Notes: generated from the letters alone by a model not told the origin. Counted from the first letter of the stretch, positions 27,516 to 38,050 are shown. The stretch is DNA of 64,000 bases from Sulfurovum sp. (GCA_002733215.1 NVUY01000009.1:31103-95102), one strand, 5' to 3'. Numbers and translations: made by a program.

Positions 27516-28568
27516 ATGATCGTTCCTATAGAATTAGCGCATACAAAAAATATCACTTATGACATCACCATAGATGCATTGCCGCAGCTTACTTTTGACA
27601 CCCATGTCGTTGTGGTCACAAATCCGACGGTTGCCGCATATCATCTTGAAACACTTCTCTCCCACATCTCTGCTACGCAACTCAATGTTGTCACCATTCC
27701 TGATGGAGAGGGGTATAAGACACTGGAGACGGTAGAGAATATCTTGAATGAATGTTTTGAACATAAACTGGACAGAAAGTCACTGCTCATCGCTTTTGGC
27801 GGCGGTGTGATAGGAGATATGACAGGATTTACAGCGAGTCTTTACCAAAGAGGCATAGACTTCATACAGATACCCACAACGCTTCTTTCTCAAGTCGATG
27901 CTTCTGTAGGTGGGAAAACAGGTGTCAACAACAAGTATGGTAAAAATCTTATCGGTGCTTTTTACCAGCCTAAAGCCGTTTACATTGATCCAGCATTTTT
28001 AGATACCTTGCCTCCCCGAGAGTTTGCTGCAGGTATCGCAGAGATAGTCAAAATGGCTGTGATGTTCGATAAGTCCTATTTTGAATTTCTGCAGACAGCA
28101 GACTTTAGTAACGAAGAGACACTTAAAGAAGTGATCAAAAAGTCTGTAGAGCTTAAAGCATGGGTGGTCAACCAGGATGAAAAAGAAGCAGGCATACGTG
28201 CGGTACTCAACTATGGACATACTTTTGGACATGTCGTTGAAAATGAAAGCAATTACACGACCTACCTGCATGGCGAAGCGGTAGCCATAGGAATAGTGAT
28301 GGCAAATGCACTGGCTGTAGAACTTGGTATGCTTACGCAAGAAGAGGAAGCAGAAGTCAAAGCACTTTTGGAAAAAGCCTCTTTACCTACAGAGTATGCC
28401 ATTGAAGATGTGGATGATTTTTATGAGCATTTCTTTTTAGACAAAAAATCTGCAAAAGGGCGTATCAAGTTTATTTTACCCCAGGGTATAGGTAAGCATA
28501 AAATGCTATCAGGCATTGATGAAAATGTTGTCAAAAAAGTATTGCGTCAGTTTGGAGGGGCTAAATGA
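27516..28568 (+). CDS. aroB: 3-dehydroquinate synthase
   Basis: 350 aa. It converts DAHP to 3-dehydroquinate, step two of the shikimate pathway, using NAD and a divalent metal. Blocks: LLIAFGGGVIGDMTGFTAS, IQIPTTLLSQVDASVGGKTG, NLIGAFYQPKAVYID, GIAEIVKMAV and the metal-binding His region GHTFGHVVENESNYTTYLHG. Overlaps the MscS gene by four bases. Confidence 0.95.
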   Translation: MIVPIELAHTKNITYDITIDALPQLTFDTHVVVVTNPTVAAYHLETLLSHISATQLNVVTIPDGEGYKTLETVENILNECFEHKLDRKSLLIAFGGGVIGDMTGFTASLYQRGIDFIQIPTTLLSQVDASVGGKTGVNNKYGKNLIGAFYQPKAVYIDPAFLDTLPPREFAAGIAEIVKMAVMFDKSYFEFLQTADFSNEETLKEVIKKSVELKAWVVNQDEKEAGIRAVLNYGHTFGHVVENESNYTTYLHGEAVAIGIVMANALAVELGMLTQEEEAEVKALLEKASLPTEYAIEDVDDFYEHFFLDKKSAKGRIKFILPQGIGKHKMLSGIDENVVKKVLRQFGGAK

Positions 28569-30214
28569 GCTTTAAACACCTCTTCATAGCTTTTTCCTTC
28601 CTCTATGCTATTTCTGTATTGGCTGAAGTGAAAACAGAACAAAACCTGACAGTAGAAAAGAGACAGGAACTTGACCTAAAAGCAAAAAAAATTGATTCGC
28701 TTATAGTCAGAAAAAAGGCACTTGAACAAAATCTTCTCAATAATAATATCTGGTCTAAAATTTACAGCAACTACCATACATACAATGAAGTAAAAGAGCA
28801 GGAAAAAGAGCTCAGTGCAAAGATTTTACGTTTAGAGACGATGAAAAGCTTAACACAAAAACAAAAAAAACAGTTAGCGGGCTACATAAGAGAGGAAGTA
28901 ACCCTACTGGACAAACTTCAGCTGCTTAAAGGATATGCAAAAGATCCATTTAAACAGTTTCTTACTCCTCCAAACATTGAGGCAGTACCCCAGGTAGAAA
29001 ATCCTTTTGCTGTTATTGGTGCACTCTCATATAAAGAGAAACTACGCTCAGATCAAAAGCTCTATGACAGTCGCTACACCTCATTACGGAATATTTTGAA
29101 AAAATTTAAAAATCTAGAGATTATTCTTGAAGAACTGTTAATATTGGAACCTTCAAACCAGGATTACGTCAATGAACTAGCCGATACCAAAGATCAGATA
29201 AAAACTTTTGAACCGGTCATAGAGATATTTAAGACAACACAAAATGTCTACAGTAAAAAAATTGATGAGATCGAACTCAGTCTTAAATCAAATGTTAAAA
29301 GGGAGCTAGAAAAGACCTTTACAACTGCTGGGATCATTCTGTTTTTTATTTTTATTTTATTTTTAATTAAATATATTGTTAAGCGATATATGTCAGATAA
29401 TGATCGCTTTTACAGTATCAATAAAGCTCTCAATATCTCATTTATGACTATTTTAATTTTCACACTCCTTCTTACCTATATAGAAAATGTAAGCTATCTT
29501 GTTACGATACTTGGTTTTGCATCCGCGGGTATCGCTATTGCAATGAAGGATTGGTTCATGTCTCTTCTGGGGTGGGCGACACTTGTACTTGGAGGTGCTA
29601 TCCATGTAGGTGACAGGGTTCGATTTGTAAGAGAAGGTATAGAGTATGTGGGAGATATAGTAGATATCTCCATGCTACGTATGACCATGCATGAAGATAT
29701 CAATCTAACATCATTTATGACCAACCGAAGAGCAGGGCGCATGATCTTCATCCCAAACAACTATATATTTACTGATATGATTGCTAACTACTCTCATTCT
29801 GGACTTAAAACAGTATGGGATGGGATAGACTTTGTCATTACTTTTGATTCTGATGCCAATAGAGCCACCCAAATTGCTAAAGAGGTCACAAAAAAATACT
29901 CAAAAGGCTATACGGAGATCACAAGAAAACAGCTTAACAAACTAAGAAGTAAATACGGTATGAGAAACACAAATGTTGAGCCTCGTATCTTTGTACATAT
30001 TGAACCTTATGGTTTAAAAATATCTGCATGGTATCTTACTAACTCGTATGCAACTATGACACTTAGAAGTACCATATCCATAGAAATAATCTCACGTATT
30101 CAAGAAGAAGAGAAGATAGAACTTGCTTTCCCAACACAATCTATATACATGGATAAAAATGTACCTAAACACGAATTCAACCCAAATAACATTCTTCCAA
30201 ATGAGGAGATATAA
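28565..30214 (+). CDS. MscS-family mechanosensitive channel with coiled-coil N-terminus
   Basis: 549 aa. A signal peptide (FLYAISVLAEV) is followed by about 220 residues of charged coiled coil, likely periplasmic. Then come membrane helices near 255-275 and 290-310 and the MscS pore/beta domain (LGFASAGIAIAMKDWFMSLL, HVGDRVRF, GDIVDISMLRMTM, IFIPNNYIFTDMIANYS). It should open under membrane tension. It lies in a tight cluster with aroB and mtaB, an order I recall from Helicobacter. Confidence 0.85.
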   Translation: MSFKHLFIAFSFLYAISVLAEVKTEQNLTVEKRQELDLKAKKIDSLIVRKKALEQNLLNNNIWSKIYSNYHTYNEVKEQEKELSAKILRLETMKSLTQKQKKQLAGYIREEVTLLDKLQLLKGYAKDPFKQFLTPPNIEAVPQVENPFAVIGALSYKEKLRSDQKLYDSRYTSLRNILKKFKNLEIILEELLILEPSNQDYVNELADTKDQIKTFEPVIEIFKTTQNVYSKKIDEIELSLKSNVKRELEKTFTTAGIILFFIFILFLIKYIVKRYMSDNDRFYSINKALNISFMTILIFTLLLTYIENVSYLVTILGFASAGIAIAMKDWFMSLLGWATLVLGGAIHVGDRVRFVREGIEYVGDIVDISMLRMTMHEDINLTSFMTNRRAGRMIFIPNNYIFTDMIANYSHSGLKTVWDGIDFVITFDSDANRATQIAKEVTKKYSKGYTEITRKQLNKLRSKYGMRNTNVEPRIFVHIEPYGLKISAWYLTNSYATMTLRSTISIEIISRIQEEEKIELAFPTQSIYMDKNVPKHEFNPNNILPNEEI

Positions 30215-30216
30215 GT

Positions 30217-31464
30217 ATGCAAAAAGTTTACTTTAAAACCTTTGGATGTCGAACCAACCAATTTGATACACAAGTTATGATGTCTAAACTCAAAGACTAT
30301 GAACTGACGCTTAATGAGTTGGACTCAGACATCATAGTCGTTAATTCATGTACTGTAACCAACGGTGCTGACTCTTCTGTACGTAACTATATCTCTTCAA
30401 TGAGCCGTAAAAAGCCTGATGCGCGTGTTGTCTTGGCAGGCTGTGGTTCACACTCCAAAGGAGAGAGTCTTTTTAAAGATAAAAAAGTATTTGGGGTCAT
30501 AGGACATTCTGAAAAAGAAAATATTAATGCCGTACTCAAAAATGAAAAACCTTTTTATCAGATCGGTGATCTTGAACACATAGACTCAACCATTGTTGAA
30601 GACTTTATAGGAAAAAGCAGAGCGTTCATCAAAATACAGGAGGGATGTGATTTTAGATGTTCCTATTGTATTATCCCTGCAGTAAGAGGCGATGCACGTT
30701 CACATAAAGAAGAGACTATCTTGGAACAGATCACAAAACTTGCTTCAAACGGGTTTGGTGAGTTTATTCTTACCGGGACCAATGTTGGGTCTTACGGTCA
30801 GGATCATAACACTTCCATGGCTAAACTGCTCAAAAAAATGTCTATGATACGCGGTGTAAGACGCATACGCATCGGAAGTCTTGAACCCATACAGATAGAT
30901 GATGAGTTTATGGAACTGCTTGACGAACCCTGGATGGCAAAACAGTTGCATATTGCCTTGCAGCATACTTCCGATAAAATGCTCAAGATCATGAACAGAA
31001 GAAATGACTTCAGATCAGACTTTGAAATGTTTCATAAAATCGCAAACAAAGGCTATGCTTTAGGAACAGATTACATCGTGGGACATCCCGGTGAAGATGA
31101 AAAGGAGTGGACTGAGGCAATACACAGAGTCAAAGAGCTGCCACTGACCCATGTCCATGCATTCTCTTACTCTAAACGTGACAATACAGCTTCTGCCACG
31201 ATGAAGCCTGAAGTAAGAGGCAATATAGCAAAAGAACGTCATCGTGAACTCACAGCCATCATCAAAGCCAAGAACTTTGCTTTTAGACGAGAACACAGAC
31301 AAGATCTTGAAGTTTTGCTTGAGAGTGGCCGAGATGGTATCTACCAGGGCTTTGATCAGTACTTCAACAAAGTATCTGTAACAAGTAATGAAGATCTGAG
31401 TGCAAATTGGGTTTTTTTAAATAACGTGGAGGTATCCGATGAAGGTAATAAAGCCGAACTTTAA
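30217..31464 (+). CDS. mtaB: tRNA (N6-threonylcarbamoyl-A37)-methylthiotransferase MtaB
   Basis: 415 aa, MiaB-like radical SAM enzyme that adds a methylthio group to t6A37 of tRNA. The first cluster uses C11 (FGCRTNQFDT), C45 (NSCTVTNGAD) and C76 (AGCGSHS). The radical SAM cluster is C144-x3-C148-x2-C151 (CDFRCSYC). YIVGHPGE and FSYSKRDNTASATM support MtaB rather than MiaB or RimO. Its last 26 bases overlap the next gene. Confidence 0.9.
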   Translation: MQKVYFKTFGCRTNQFDTQVMMSKLKDYELTLNELDSDIIVVNSCTVTNGADSSVRNYISSMSRKKPDARVVLAGCGSHSKGESLFKDKKVFGVIGHSEKENINAVLKNEKPFYQIGDLEHIDSTIVEDFIGKSRAFIKIQEGCDFRCSYCIIPAVRGDARSHKEETILEQITKLASNGFGEFILTGTNVGSYGQDHNTSMAKLLKKMSMIRGVRRIRIGSLEPIQIDDEFMELLDEPWMAKQLHIALQHTSDKMLKIMNRRNDFRSDFEMFHKIANKGYALGTDYIVGHPGEDEKEWTEAIHRVKELPLTHVHAFSYSKRDNTASATMKPEVRGNIAKERHRELTAIIKAKNFAFRREHRQDLEVLLESGRDGIYQGFDQYFNKVSVTSNEDLSANWVFLNNVEVSDEGNKAEL

Positions 31465-33115
31465 CCCCTTATCACTGAATCTGAAAAGTGTTAAAGTCAT
31501 TGTCGGACTGTTTGCAGTATTGATACTGCTTCTGGTTTTTGGAATATTTAGAGATTCCGATCCAGTGATCACCCATGATCAGGCAAATAAGCTTTATACT
31601 GATAATAAAATAGAAAAGATCATCATAGATGGTGAGTATATACGTTTAAAAACATTTGAAGGCAACTATAAAATTTATAAAGATGCTGTCAACAAAACAG
31701 CATTTTTTACTAAGTATCCTGTTGAAGTAGAGGAAGATGGCAGTGCGCTTTATGATCTTCTCTCCCTGTTTATCATTATCGCTGCATTTGTATTTTTATA
31801 TACACTTATGAAACAAAGCAGACTGCAGCAGCTCAGACAGATAAGAGCTGCCGGTAAAGCCAATGATGAACCTCGATCTGAACCGGTACAGGCGCTGACT
31901 TCAAATATAACCTTTGCAGATGTAGCCGGTATCAAAGATGTAAAAGAAGAACTTGAAGAGATCATCGACTTTCTAAAAGAACCGCAAAAATATCGTGATC
32001 TGGATATCCGTTTACCTAAAGGTGTCTTACTTGTAGGACCTCCTGGTGTAGGGAAAACACTCATTTCCAAAGCAGTGGCAGGAGAGGCAGGCGTACCTTT
32101 CTTTTACCAAAGTGGTGCTTCTTTTGTGCATATTTACGTAGGTATGGGTGCAAAAAGAGTCTCTGAACTCTTCAAAAAAGCAAAACAGATGGCACCAAGT
32201 ATCATTTTCATAGATGAGATAGACGCTGTAGGTAAAAGCCGTGGTGAATTCAGAAATGATGAAAGAGAAGCCACACTCAACCAACTTCTCACTGAGATGG
32301 ATGGGTTTGAAGACAGTTCAGGTGTCATCGTCATCGGTGCGACGAACAAAGTAGAGATGCTTGATGAAGCACTGCTTAGAGCAGGGCGTTTTGACAGACG
32401 TATACATATTTCACTACCAGACCTGGAAGACAGGGTGAAAACACTTGAACTCTATCTTGCACGCAAGCCAAATGAGGTAAACATCGAACAGGTTGCCCGT
32501 ATGACTGTAGGGTTTAGCTCTGCAGCACTTGATACACTCACCAATGAAGCAGCTATTTATGCCATGAGAGACGGCAGAAAGATTGTAGAGACGGCAGACT
32601 TCGAAGCAGTGAAAGAAAAAGTGTTACTGGGAAAACGAAAAATACTCTCTTTTAGCGAAGAGGAGAGAAAAATTCAAGCTATTTATCAGGCATCCAAAGC
32701 GGTTATTGCCACATGGTTGGATATCGAGTTTGACAAAATAGGTATTGTAAATACACGATTACTCAATCAGGAACATGAGATCCTTTCCAAAACCCAGCTT
32801 CTCTCACGCATCAAAGTCTATCTTGCAGGAAGTATCGCAACAAAGATACACTTCAATGAACAGTTCACTAATGCAAGTACAGATATTGCCCAGGCGAAGG
32901 AATTGGTCAGAAAAGTGATCTATGAATATGTGATGAGTGAAAATTTCATCGTCACACCGCTGCAGGAAGAAGAGCTTTTACGTGAATCTGTTTCAGAAGT
33001 CACCACACTCTTAAAAACACTGGACAAAGCATTGATCGAAGTATCAGCCTACCTTTTAGCTCATGAAAACATCACTGCAGAAGAGTGCAGGGTGATCTTG
33101 AGAAAAATATTTTAA
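31439..33115 (+). CDS. FtsH-like membrane AAA protein with degenerate protease motif
   Basis: 558 aa laid out as FtsH: membrane helices near 20-36 and 107-124, an AAA domain with Walker A GPPGVGKT (200-207), pore loop FVHIYVG, Walker B IIFIDEID (255-262) and second region of homology ATNKVEMLDEALLRAGRFDR. Where active FtsH has HEAGH, this protein reads YQASK (416-420), so both zinc His and the catalytic Glu are gone. A candidate for the third, acidic ligand survives in NASTD. It is probably an unfoldase, or a partner of a true FtsH. It overlaps mtaB by 26 bases and bioV by one. Confidence 0.85.
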   Translation: MKVIKPNFNPLSLNLKSVKVIVGLFAVLILLLVFGIFRDSDPVITHDQANKLYTDNKIEKIIIDGEYIRLKTFEGNYKIYKDAVNKTAFFTKYPVEVEEDGSALYDLLSLFIIIAAFVFLYTLMKQSRLQQLRQIRAAGKANDEPRSEPVQALTSNITFADVAGIKDVKEELEEIIDFLKEPQKYRDLDIRLPKGVLLVGPPGVGKTLISKAVAGEAGVPFFYQSGASFVHIYVGMGAKRVSELFKKAKQMAPSIIFIDEIDAVGKSRGEFRNDEREATLNQLLTEMDGFEDSSGVIVIGATNKVEMLDEALLRAGRFDRRIHISLPDLEDRVKTLELYLARKPNEVNIEQVARMTVGFSSAALDTLTNEAAIYAMRDGRKIVETADFEAVKEKVLLGKRKILSFSEEERKIQAIYQASKAVIATWLDIEFDKIGIVNTRLLNQEHEILSKTQLLSRIKVYLAGSIATKIHFNEQFTNASTDIAQAKELVRKVIYEYVMSENFIVTPLQEEELLRESVSEVTTLLKTLDKALIEVSAYLLAHENITAEECRVILRKIF

Positions 33116-33627
33116 TGAAGTACTTTAACGGCTTTTCTCTTCAAGGCGAAAAGAAAGAGTTTTCCTCCTATCTCATAGAGAGCGACTACTGTGTTGCAGG
33201 GTTTTCTTACGGGGCACAGCAGGCATTGGAATATGTCTATAACTCAAAAGTACGTATAGACAGACTCATCCTTCTTTCACCCGCCTTTTTTCAGACACAA
33301 AAGCTCAGCTTTATACGTACACAGTTACGCTATTTTGAAGCAGGAAAGGAAGCTTATGTCAAACAATTCCTAAGTAATGCTGCATACCCTTCATCAACAG
33401 ACTTATCAGACTATTTAAGTCTAGGAACAAAAGAAGAGCTTGAAGCACTGTTAACTTACACATGGGATAAAGAGAAGATAAAGGAAATACTTGACAGAGG
33501 TACGACGATTGAAGTCTTCCTGGGTAAAGTTGATAAGATCATAGATGCACAGGTAGCTTTTGACTTTTTTGCTCCTCTGACTGCGACCTATTTTATAAAA
33601 GATGCAGGACATCTGCTTATTAGATAA
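33115..33627 (+). CDS. bioV: BioV-like pimeloyl-ACP methyl ester esterase
   Basis: 170 aa from ATG 33115, which overlaps the preceding stop (TAATG). It is a small alpha/beta hydrolase with nucleophile S31 in AGFSYGAQQA, LILLSPAFFQ after it, and the His of the triad, H166, in DAGHLL. Size and motifs match BioV of Campylobacterota, which frees pimeloyl-ACP for biotin synthesis. Other bio genes are not in the window, so the role is inferred from the family. Confidence 0.75.
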   Translation: MKYFNGFSLQGEKKEFSSYLIESDYCVAGFSYGAQQALEYVYNSKVRIDRLILLSPAFFQTQKLSFIRTQLRYFEAGKEAYVKQFLSNAAYPSSTDLSDYLSLGTKEELEALLTYTWDKEKIKEILDRGTTIEVFLGKVDKIIDAQVAFDFFAPLTATYFIKDAGHLLIR

Positions 33628-33707
33628 ATATTTTTAAGTGATTAAATGATAAAAAAGTTTTTATTCATCTATAACTAGTTAAAATTGTATCACTAAAAGG
33701 ACTGTTT

Positions 33708-34112
33708 TTGAAACCATATACCGAACTTCTAGACTTTAAAACACTTGGAGATGACAGAGGCTCTCTTGTCGCTTTGGAAGAGAACTACAACACACCTTTT
33801 GCCATTAAACGTGTGTATTATATTTTTGAAACAAAAAGTGGCGTGAGGAGAGGGTATCATGCCCATAAATATCTCAAACAGCTAGCTATTTGTATCAGTG
33901 GAAGTTGTACTTTTTTACTTGAGGATGGTACTACAAAAAAAGATATTTTCTTAGATTCCCCCAATAAAGGTCTTTTGATAGAAGGCTTGGTATGGAGAGA
34001 AATGTATGACTTTTCCGAAGATTGTATACTTCTTATTCTTGCGAGTGAACACTTCAATGAAGATGATTACATACGGGATTATGATACCTTTTTAAAGCTA
34101 GCTACATCATGA
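33708..34112 (+). CDS. FdtA/QdtA-like dTDP-4-keto-6-deoxyglucose 3,4-ketoisomerase
   Basis: 134 aa cupin. [40 protein letters not shown] and [17 protein letters not shown] match the sugar ketoisomerases FdtA/QdtA/Tyl1a; the HAH pair is in the active site. It shifts the keto group of dTDP-4-keto-6-deoxyglucose from C4 to C3. The start is TTG with AAAAGGA upstream. It is first of a three-gene set with an acetyltransferase and aminotransferase, the full FdtA-C-B set for a 3-acetamido-3,6-dideoxyhexose. FdtA and QdtA differ only in product stereochemistry. Confidence 0.85.
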   Translation: MKPYTELLDFKTLGDDRGSLVALEENYNTPFAIKRVYYIFETKSGVRRGYHAHKYLKQLAICISGSCTFLLEDGTTKKDIFLDSPNKGLLIEGLVWREMYDFSEDCILLILASEHFNEDDYIRDYDTFLKLATS

Positions 34113-34657
34113 TTCATCCAAGTGCCGATGTCCAATCTGAAACTATTGGGGAGAACACTTATATTTGGCAGTTTTGTGTTGTTTTAAAAGGGGCAGTGAT
34201 AGGTAAAAACTGTAATATCAATGCCCAGTGTTTCATTGAAAATGATGTGCTCATAGGGGACAATGTTACCATAAAATGCGGTGTACAGATATGGGATGGA
34301 ATAAGCCTGAAAAACAATGTTTTCATAGGACCCAATGTAACTTTTACGAATGATTTTATACCCCGTTCCAAACAATACCCAAAAGAATTTTTAAAAACTC
34401 TGGTGGATGAAAATGCTTCTATCGGTGCGAACAGTACTATTTTGGGGGGTATCACTATTGGTAAAAGTGCTATGATAGGAGCAGGGTCTGTGGTCACAAA
34501 GAATGTAGCTAATAATACACTGGTGTATGGTAATCCTGCTTCATTCAAAGCTTATGTCTGTGATTGTGGACAAAAACTCAATGCTCACATGAAGTGTAAA
34601 ACATGCTTGAAACGCTTCGTTGAAAAAAATAATACTATCTCTTTGGAGCAAACATGA
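34109..34657 (+). CDS. Left-handed beta-helix N-acetyltransferase, FdtC/QdtC-like
   Basis: 182 aa with hexapeptide repeats ([64 protein letters not shown]). It should acetylate the 3-amino group made by the adjacent aminotransferase. The last 35 residues form an unusual tail with paired cysteines (VCDCGQ and CKTCLKRF) that resembles a small zinc ribbon. Overlaps both neighbours by four bases. Confidence 0.85.
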   Translation: MIHPSADVQSETIGENTYIWQFCVVLKGAVIGKNCNINAQCFIENDVLIGDNVTIKCGVQIWDGISLKNNVFIGPNVTFTNDFIPRSKQYPKEFLKTLVDENASIGANSTILGGITIGKSAMIGAGSVVTKNVANNTLVYGNPASFKAYVCDCGQKLNAHMKCKTCLKRFVEKNNTISLEQT

Positions 34658-35760
34658 TCCCTTTTCTAGATTTAAAAACATTAAATGCACCTTATGAACA
34701 AGAGCTTATCCAAGCTTCCACGGAAGTGATTCAAAGTGGTTGGTATATACACGGAGGAGCATGTCAAAACTTTGAAAAAGAGTTCGCAGATTTTTGCGGA
34801 ACAGAACATTGTATAGGTGTTGCCAATGGTTTGGATGCTTTAACCCTGATCTTTTCTGCTTATAAAGAAATGGGCATTCTTCATGACGGGGATGAAGTGA
34901 TCGTTCCTGCCAACACTTACATTGCGTCTATTTTGGCTATTTCACAAAATGATCTAAAGCCTGTTCTAGTAGAACCTGACATTCATACCTACAATCTCGA
35001 CCCTTCTCAAATTGAAGCAAAGATCACTTCTAAAACCAAAGCCATTATGGCTGTGCATCTTTATGGTCAAACTGCCAATATGCAGGAGATAAACAAAATT
35101 GCAAAAAAGCATAACTTGAAAGTGATAGAAGATTCGGCTCAGGCTCACGGCGCGATGTATGATGGAAAACTAAGCGGAAACTTAGCTGATGCTTCCGGTT
35201 TTAGTTTTTATCCTGGGAAGAACTTAGGTGCTTTGGGAGATGGCGGTGCAGTCACAACCAATGATAAAGTACTTGCTGATACTATACGGGCTTTAGGAAA
35301 TTATGGAAGCCATAAAAAATATGAGAACCTTTATAAAGGTGTTAACAGCCGCTTAGATGAGATGCAGGCTGCTCTCCTGAACGTTAAACTAAAACATTTA
35401 GATAGAGACACGCAAAGAAGAAGAGAAATAGCAGATTTTTATTTAGAAAATATAAATAATAAAAACATTATCTTACCCAGAGTAGAAAATAAAGAGTCTC
35501 ATGTATGGCATCTCTTTGTTGTAAGAGCAGACAACAGAGAGAAGCTTCAAAAATTTCTTTTAGAGAATGAGATACAATCGATGATCCATTACCCAATTCC
35601 TCCTCATAAACAAGAAGCCTATAAAGAGTGGAAAGATATCTCTTTTCCCATTACAGAAAAAATTCATGCAGAAGTATTGAGTATTCCTATGAGCCCTGTC
35701 CTCACAGAAGAACAAACCACAAAAATTGTAGCTGTACTTAATCGATATGAGGCTAATTAA
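34654..35760 (+). CDS. DegT/DnrJ/EryC1 PLP-dependent sugar aminotransferase, FdtB/QdtB-like
   Basis: 368 aa. The PLP lysine is K189 in [19 protein letters not shown]. Also seen are [38 protein letters not shown] and [13 protein letters not shown]. It should put an amino group on C3 of the ketosugar. Overlaps the acetyltransferase and, by a single base, the glycosyltransferase. Confidence 0.9.
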   Translation: MIPFLDLKTLNAPYEQELIQASTEVIQSGWYIHGGACQNFEKEFADFCGTEHCIGVANGLDALTLIFSAYKEMGILHDGDEVIVPANTYIASILAISQNDLKPVLVEPDIHTYNLDPSQIEAKITSKTKAIMAVHLYGQTANMQEINKIAKKHNLKVIEDSAQAHGAMYDGKLSGNLADASGFSFYPGKNLGALGDGGAVTTNDKVLADTIRALGNYGSHKKYENLYKGVNSRLDEMQAALLNVKLKHLDRDTQRRREIADFYLENINNKNIILPRVENKESHVWHLFVVRADNREKLQKFLLENEIQSMIHYPIPPHKQEAYKEWKDISFPITEKIHAEVLSIPMSPVLTEEQTTKIVAVLNRYEAN

Positions 35761-36680
35761 TGTCACAAACACTTTTAAGTACTCTGGTACCTTGTTATAA
35801 TCATGAAGATTTCATTAGAGATACCATAGAAAGTATCTGGAAACAAAATATTGACAATATGGAGATTATTGTGATCGATGACGGTTCAAAAGATAAGAGT
35901 TTTGAAGTCTTAAAAAAACTGCAAGCTTCTTCTCCTGTACCTATGCATATCAGTACTCAAGACAATGTAGGTCTTGTAAAAACACTCAACCGCTGTTTAG
36001 CTAAAGCTCAAGGCAAATACATCTCTTTGATCGGTTCTGATGACTTGTACTTTCCCTCTGCCTTGGTAACCTTACTTGAGGATATACAAAAAGAAGATGC
36101 GCTAAAAGTTATTTATGCCAATGCAAGAGAATTTAAAGGAGATGTGCTTTTTGAAAAGATGCATCAAAGTCAAATAACGGATTTACTTGCACTCACAACG
36201 AATGAGATAGAAAAAAAACTACGCACTGAAGTGCCTCGTCCACTCTTGACACAGTGTGCTATTTTTGAAAAAAGTCTGCTTGAGGGTATTCATGGTTGGG
36301 ATGAAACTTTAATGCTTGACGACTGGCCTCTTAATATTGAAATTTTTGAATATTTATCTAAACACAATTACAAGCACGACTTTATCGATATTGACCTTGT
36401 CAAATACAGATTTCATGAAAGTAATATGCATAAAAATTATTACAAAATGTACCTCATGATAGAAGAGGTTATCCTAAGATATACACCTAAAGAATTACAA
36501 AAAAAGTTTCTTTCCAAAGAAGCATTTGAACACGGAAAGATTCTTTTAAAAAAAGTGGATCCGGCAACAGGAACTAAGTTGCTCTTTAAAAGTCAGCTCT
36601 TGGATTTTGACATGTTCAGGTTTTTAGATGTTTTACGTCTCACGATCAAATATAATTTAAAATCTCTTTTCCAGAAATAA
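35760..36680 (+). CDS. Family 2 glycosyltransferase
   Basis: 306 aa. GT-A fold start LVPCYNHEDFIRDTIESIW, the nucleotide-binding IIVIDDGSKDKSFEVL and the DxD-like SLIGSDDLYFP. WDETLMLDDWPLN fits the acceptor side. It probably transfers the 3-acetamido sugar made by the three upstream genes, or a later sugar, onto a surface glycan. Confidence 0.85.
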   Translation: MSQTLLSTLVPCYNHEDFIRDTIESIWKQNIDNMEIIVIDDGSKDKSFEVLKKLQASSPVPMHISTQDNVGLVKTLNRCLAKAQGKYISLIGSDDLYFPSALVTLLEDIQKEDALKVIYANAREFKGDVLFEKMHQSQITDLLALTTNEIEKKLRTEVPRPLLTQCAIFEKSLLEGIHGWDETLMLDDWPLNIEIFEYLSKHNYKHDFIDIDLVKYRFHESNMHKNYYKMYLMIEEVILRYTPKELQKKFLSKEAFEHGKILLKKVDPATGTKLLFKSQLLDFDMFRFLDVLRLTIKYNLKSLFQK

Positions 36681-36766
36681 AATGATCTCAAAACTTAAGA
36701 GATATTTGCTAAAATGACATTGGCTCAATTAAAAAATATCTTACACACAGCAGGTCTGAACTAAAT

Positions 36767-38041
36767 ATGAATTTTAATCTATCAACCTTCCAAATTTCCC
36801 CTAAACTACAATATTATTTTTCCCAATTGCATTATTTTTCCCTGCTTTCATTAGTACTTTTATTACCTTATTGGGGTGCTTGGAAAATCATGAAGCTCCT
36901 TCTGCTTGTAATTTTCATTTCTTCTCTATTTTCAGGAAAAGTAAACATCAAAGCACTTTTAACCAACAAGGTGATCATGACTCTATTTACTTTCATTTTG
37001 TTGACCTATATAAGCTTTCTATGGTCCCCGGCAGACATTGTTTTTAGCGAAGAATTTAAATCGGCGATCTATAGATATAAATATTTCTTTTTATTGATTC
37101 CCGGCATATATTTTTCTTCACTATCAAAGAAAAGAATAAAAAATATTTTGTTCATGATGGCACTCGCCCCAATTGGAACAGCTGTCGTCTATTATTTAAA
37201 TACTTTGGGTATTACGGATATTTATCCTACTGTATATGGTGGTGACAGCCGTATTTTTGTACATTATTTAGCTAATAATTTCTTTCTTACTTATTCAGGT
37301 ATATTCTTTTTACAGCTCTCTTTAAACGCTTTTATCAAAAAAGAGTTTAAAGAATTCACAGTATTTTTTATATTATTTATACTATTTGTTTCATCTATGA
37401 TCATAGACCCTCGCATGACTTCAAGATTAACACTCCTTGTTTTCATTATCGTTGCGCTCATTACTCCTCTTTTTTATCTCAAAAGAAAACATTCCATTAT
37501 TCTCTTTGTTGTTTCAGTCTTATTTCTTGCTCTTTTTATGAATACAAATACAAATATGAAGAAGGGTATAAATACCTTTAAAGTAGCCATTGAAGAAAAT
37601 AAATATACTGGATCCTGGGGACACCGATTAGGATTTATCATTGTTGGGGTTGATATATTTAAAGAACATCCTGTTATGGGCAGAGGAGTAAGTGATGTTA
37701 GGGCTCGTGTAGTTGCCTATTCAGAAGAAAACCCGGAATATTTTATTAAAGATCCAGCACGTCACTTTCACAATGAACATTTACATATTCTTGTTGAAAT
37801 AGGTATAGTTGGGTATCTTATCTACCTGGGTTTTATATTTTTATTTTTAAAGATTCCCGTTTCAGACCCTTTACTTAATAAGTTAAAATACACTTATACT
37901 ATAGCCTTTTTACTGATGCAGTTTGGAGAACACTACTTAATGTTCTATGCCACATCATTATTTATAGGTATCTTTTTCATACTTATCATACTCTATGGTG
38001 AAAGAGAAAAAGAAGAACTGTCTCAAACAGTATCCCCATAA
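36767..38041 (+). CDS. O-antigen ligase/polymerase family membrane protein
   Basis: 424 aa with about ten membrane helices and a periplasmic loop containing RHFHNEHLHILVEIGIVGYL, the WaaL/Wzy family signature. It would ligate or polymerise O-chains at the outer face of the inner membrane. It follows the glycosyltransferase by 86 bases and closes the surface-sugar cluster. Ligase and polymerase cannot be told apart here. Confidence 0.8.
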   Translation: MNFNLSTFQISPKLQYYFSQLHYFSLLSLVLLLPYWGAWKIMKLLLLVIFISSLFSGKVNIKALLTNKVIMTLFTFILLTYISFLWSPADIVFSEEFKSAIYRYKYFFLLIPGIYFSSLSKKRIKNILFMMALAPIGTAVVYYLNTLGITDIYPTVYGGDSRIFVHYLANNFFLTYSGIFFLQLSLNAFIKKEFKEFTVFFILFILFVSSMIIDPRMTSRLTLLVFIIVALITPLFYLKRKHSIILFVVSVLFLALFMNTNTNMKKGINTFKVAIEENKYTGSWGHRLGFIIVGVDIFKEHPVMGRGVSDVRARVVAYSEENPEYFIKDPARHFHNEHLHILVEIGIVGYLIYLGFIFLFLKIPVSDPLLNKLKYTYTIAFLLMQFGEHYLMFYATSLFIGIFFILIILYGEREKEELSQTVSP

Positions 38042-38050
38042 AAGAGATGA

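Noticed and set aside
33708..38041. Complete dTDP-sugar pathway
   Set aside because: No rmlA or rmlB is present here, so the precursor must be made elsewhere; only the late steps can be claimed.
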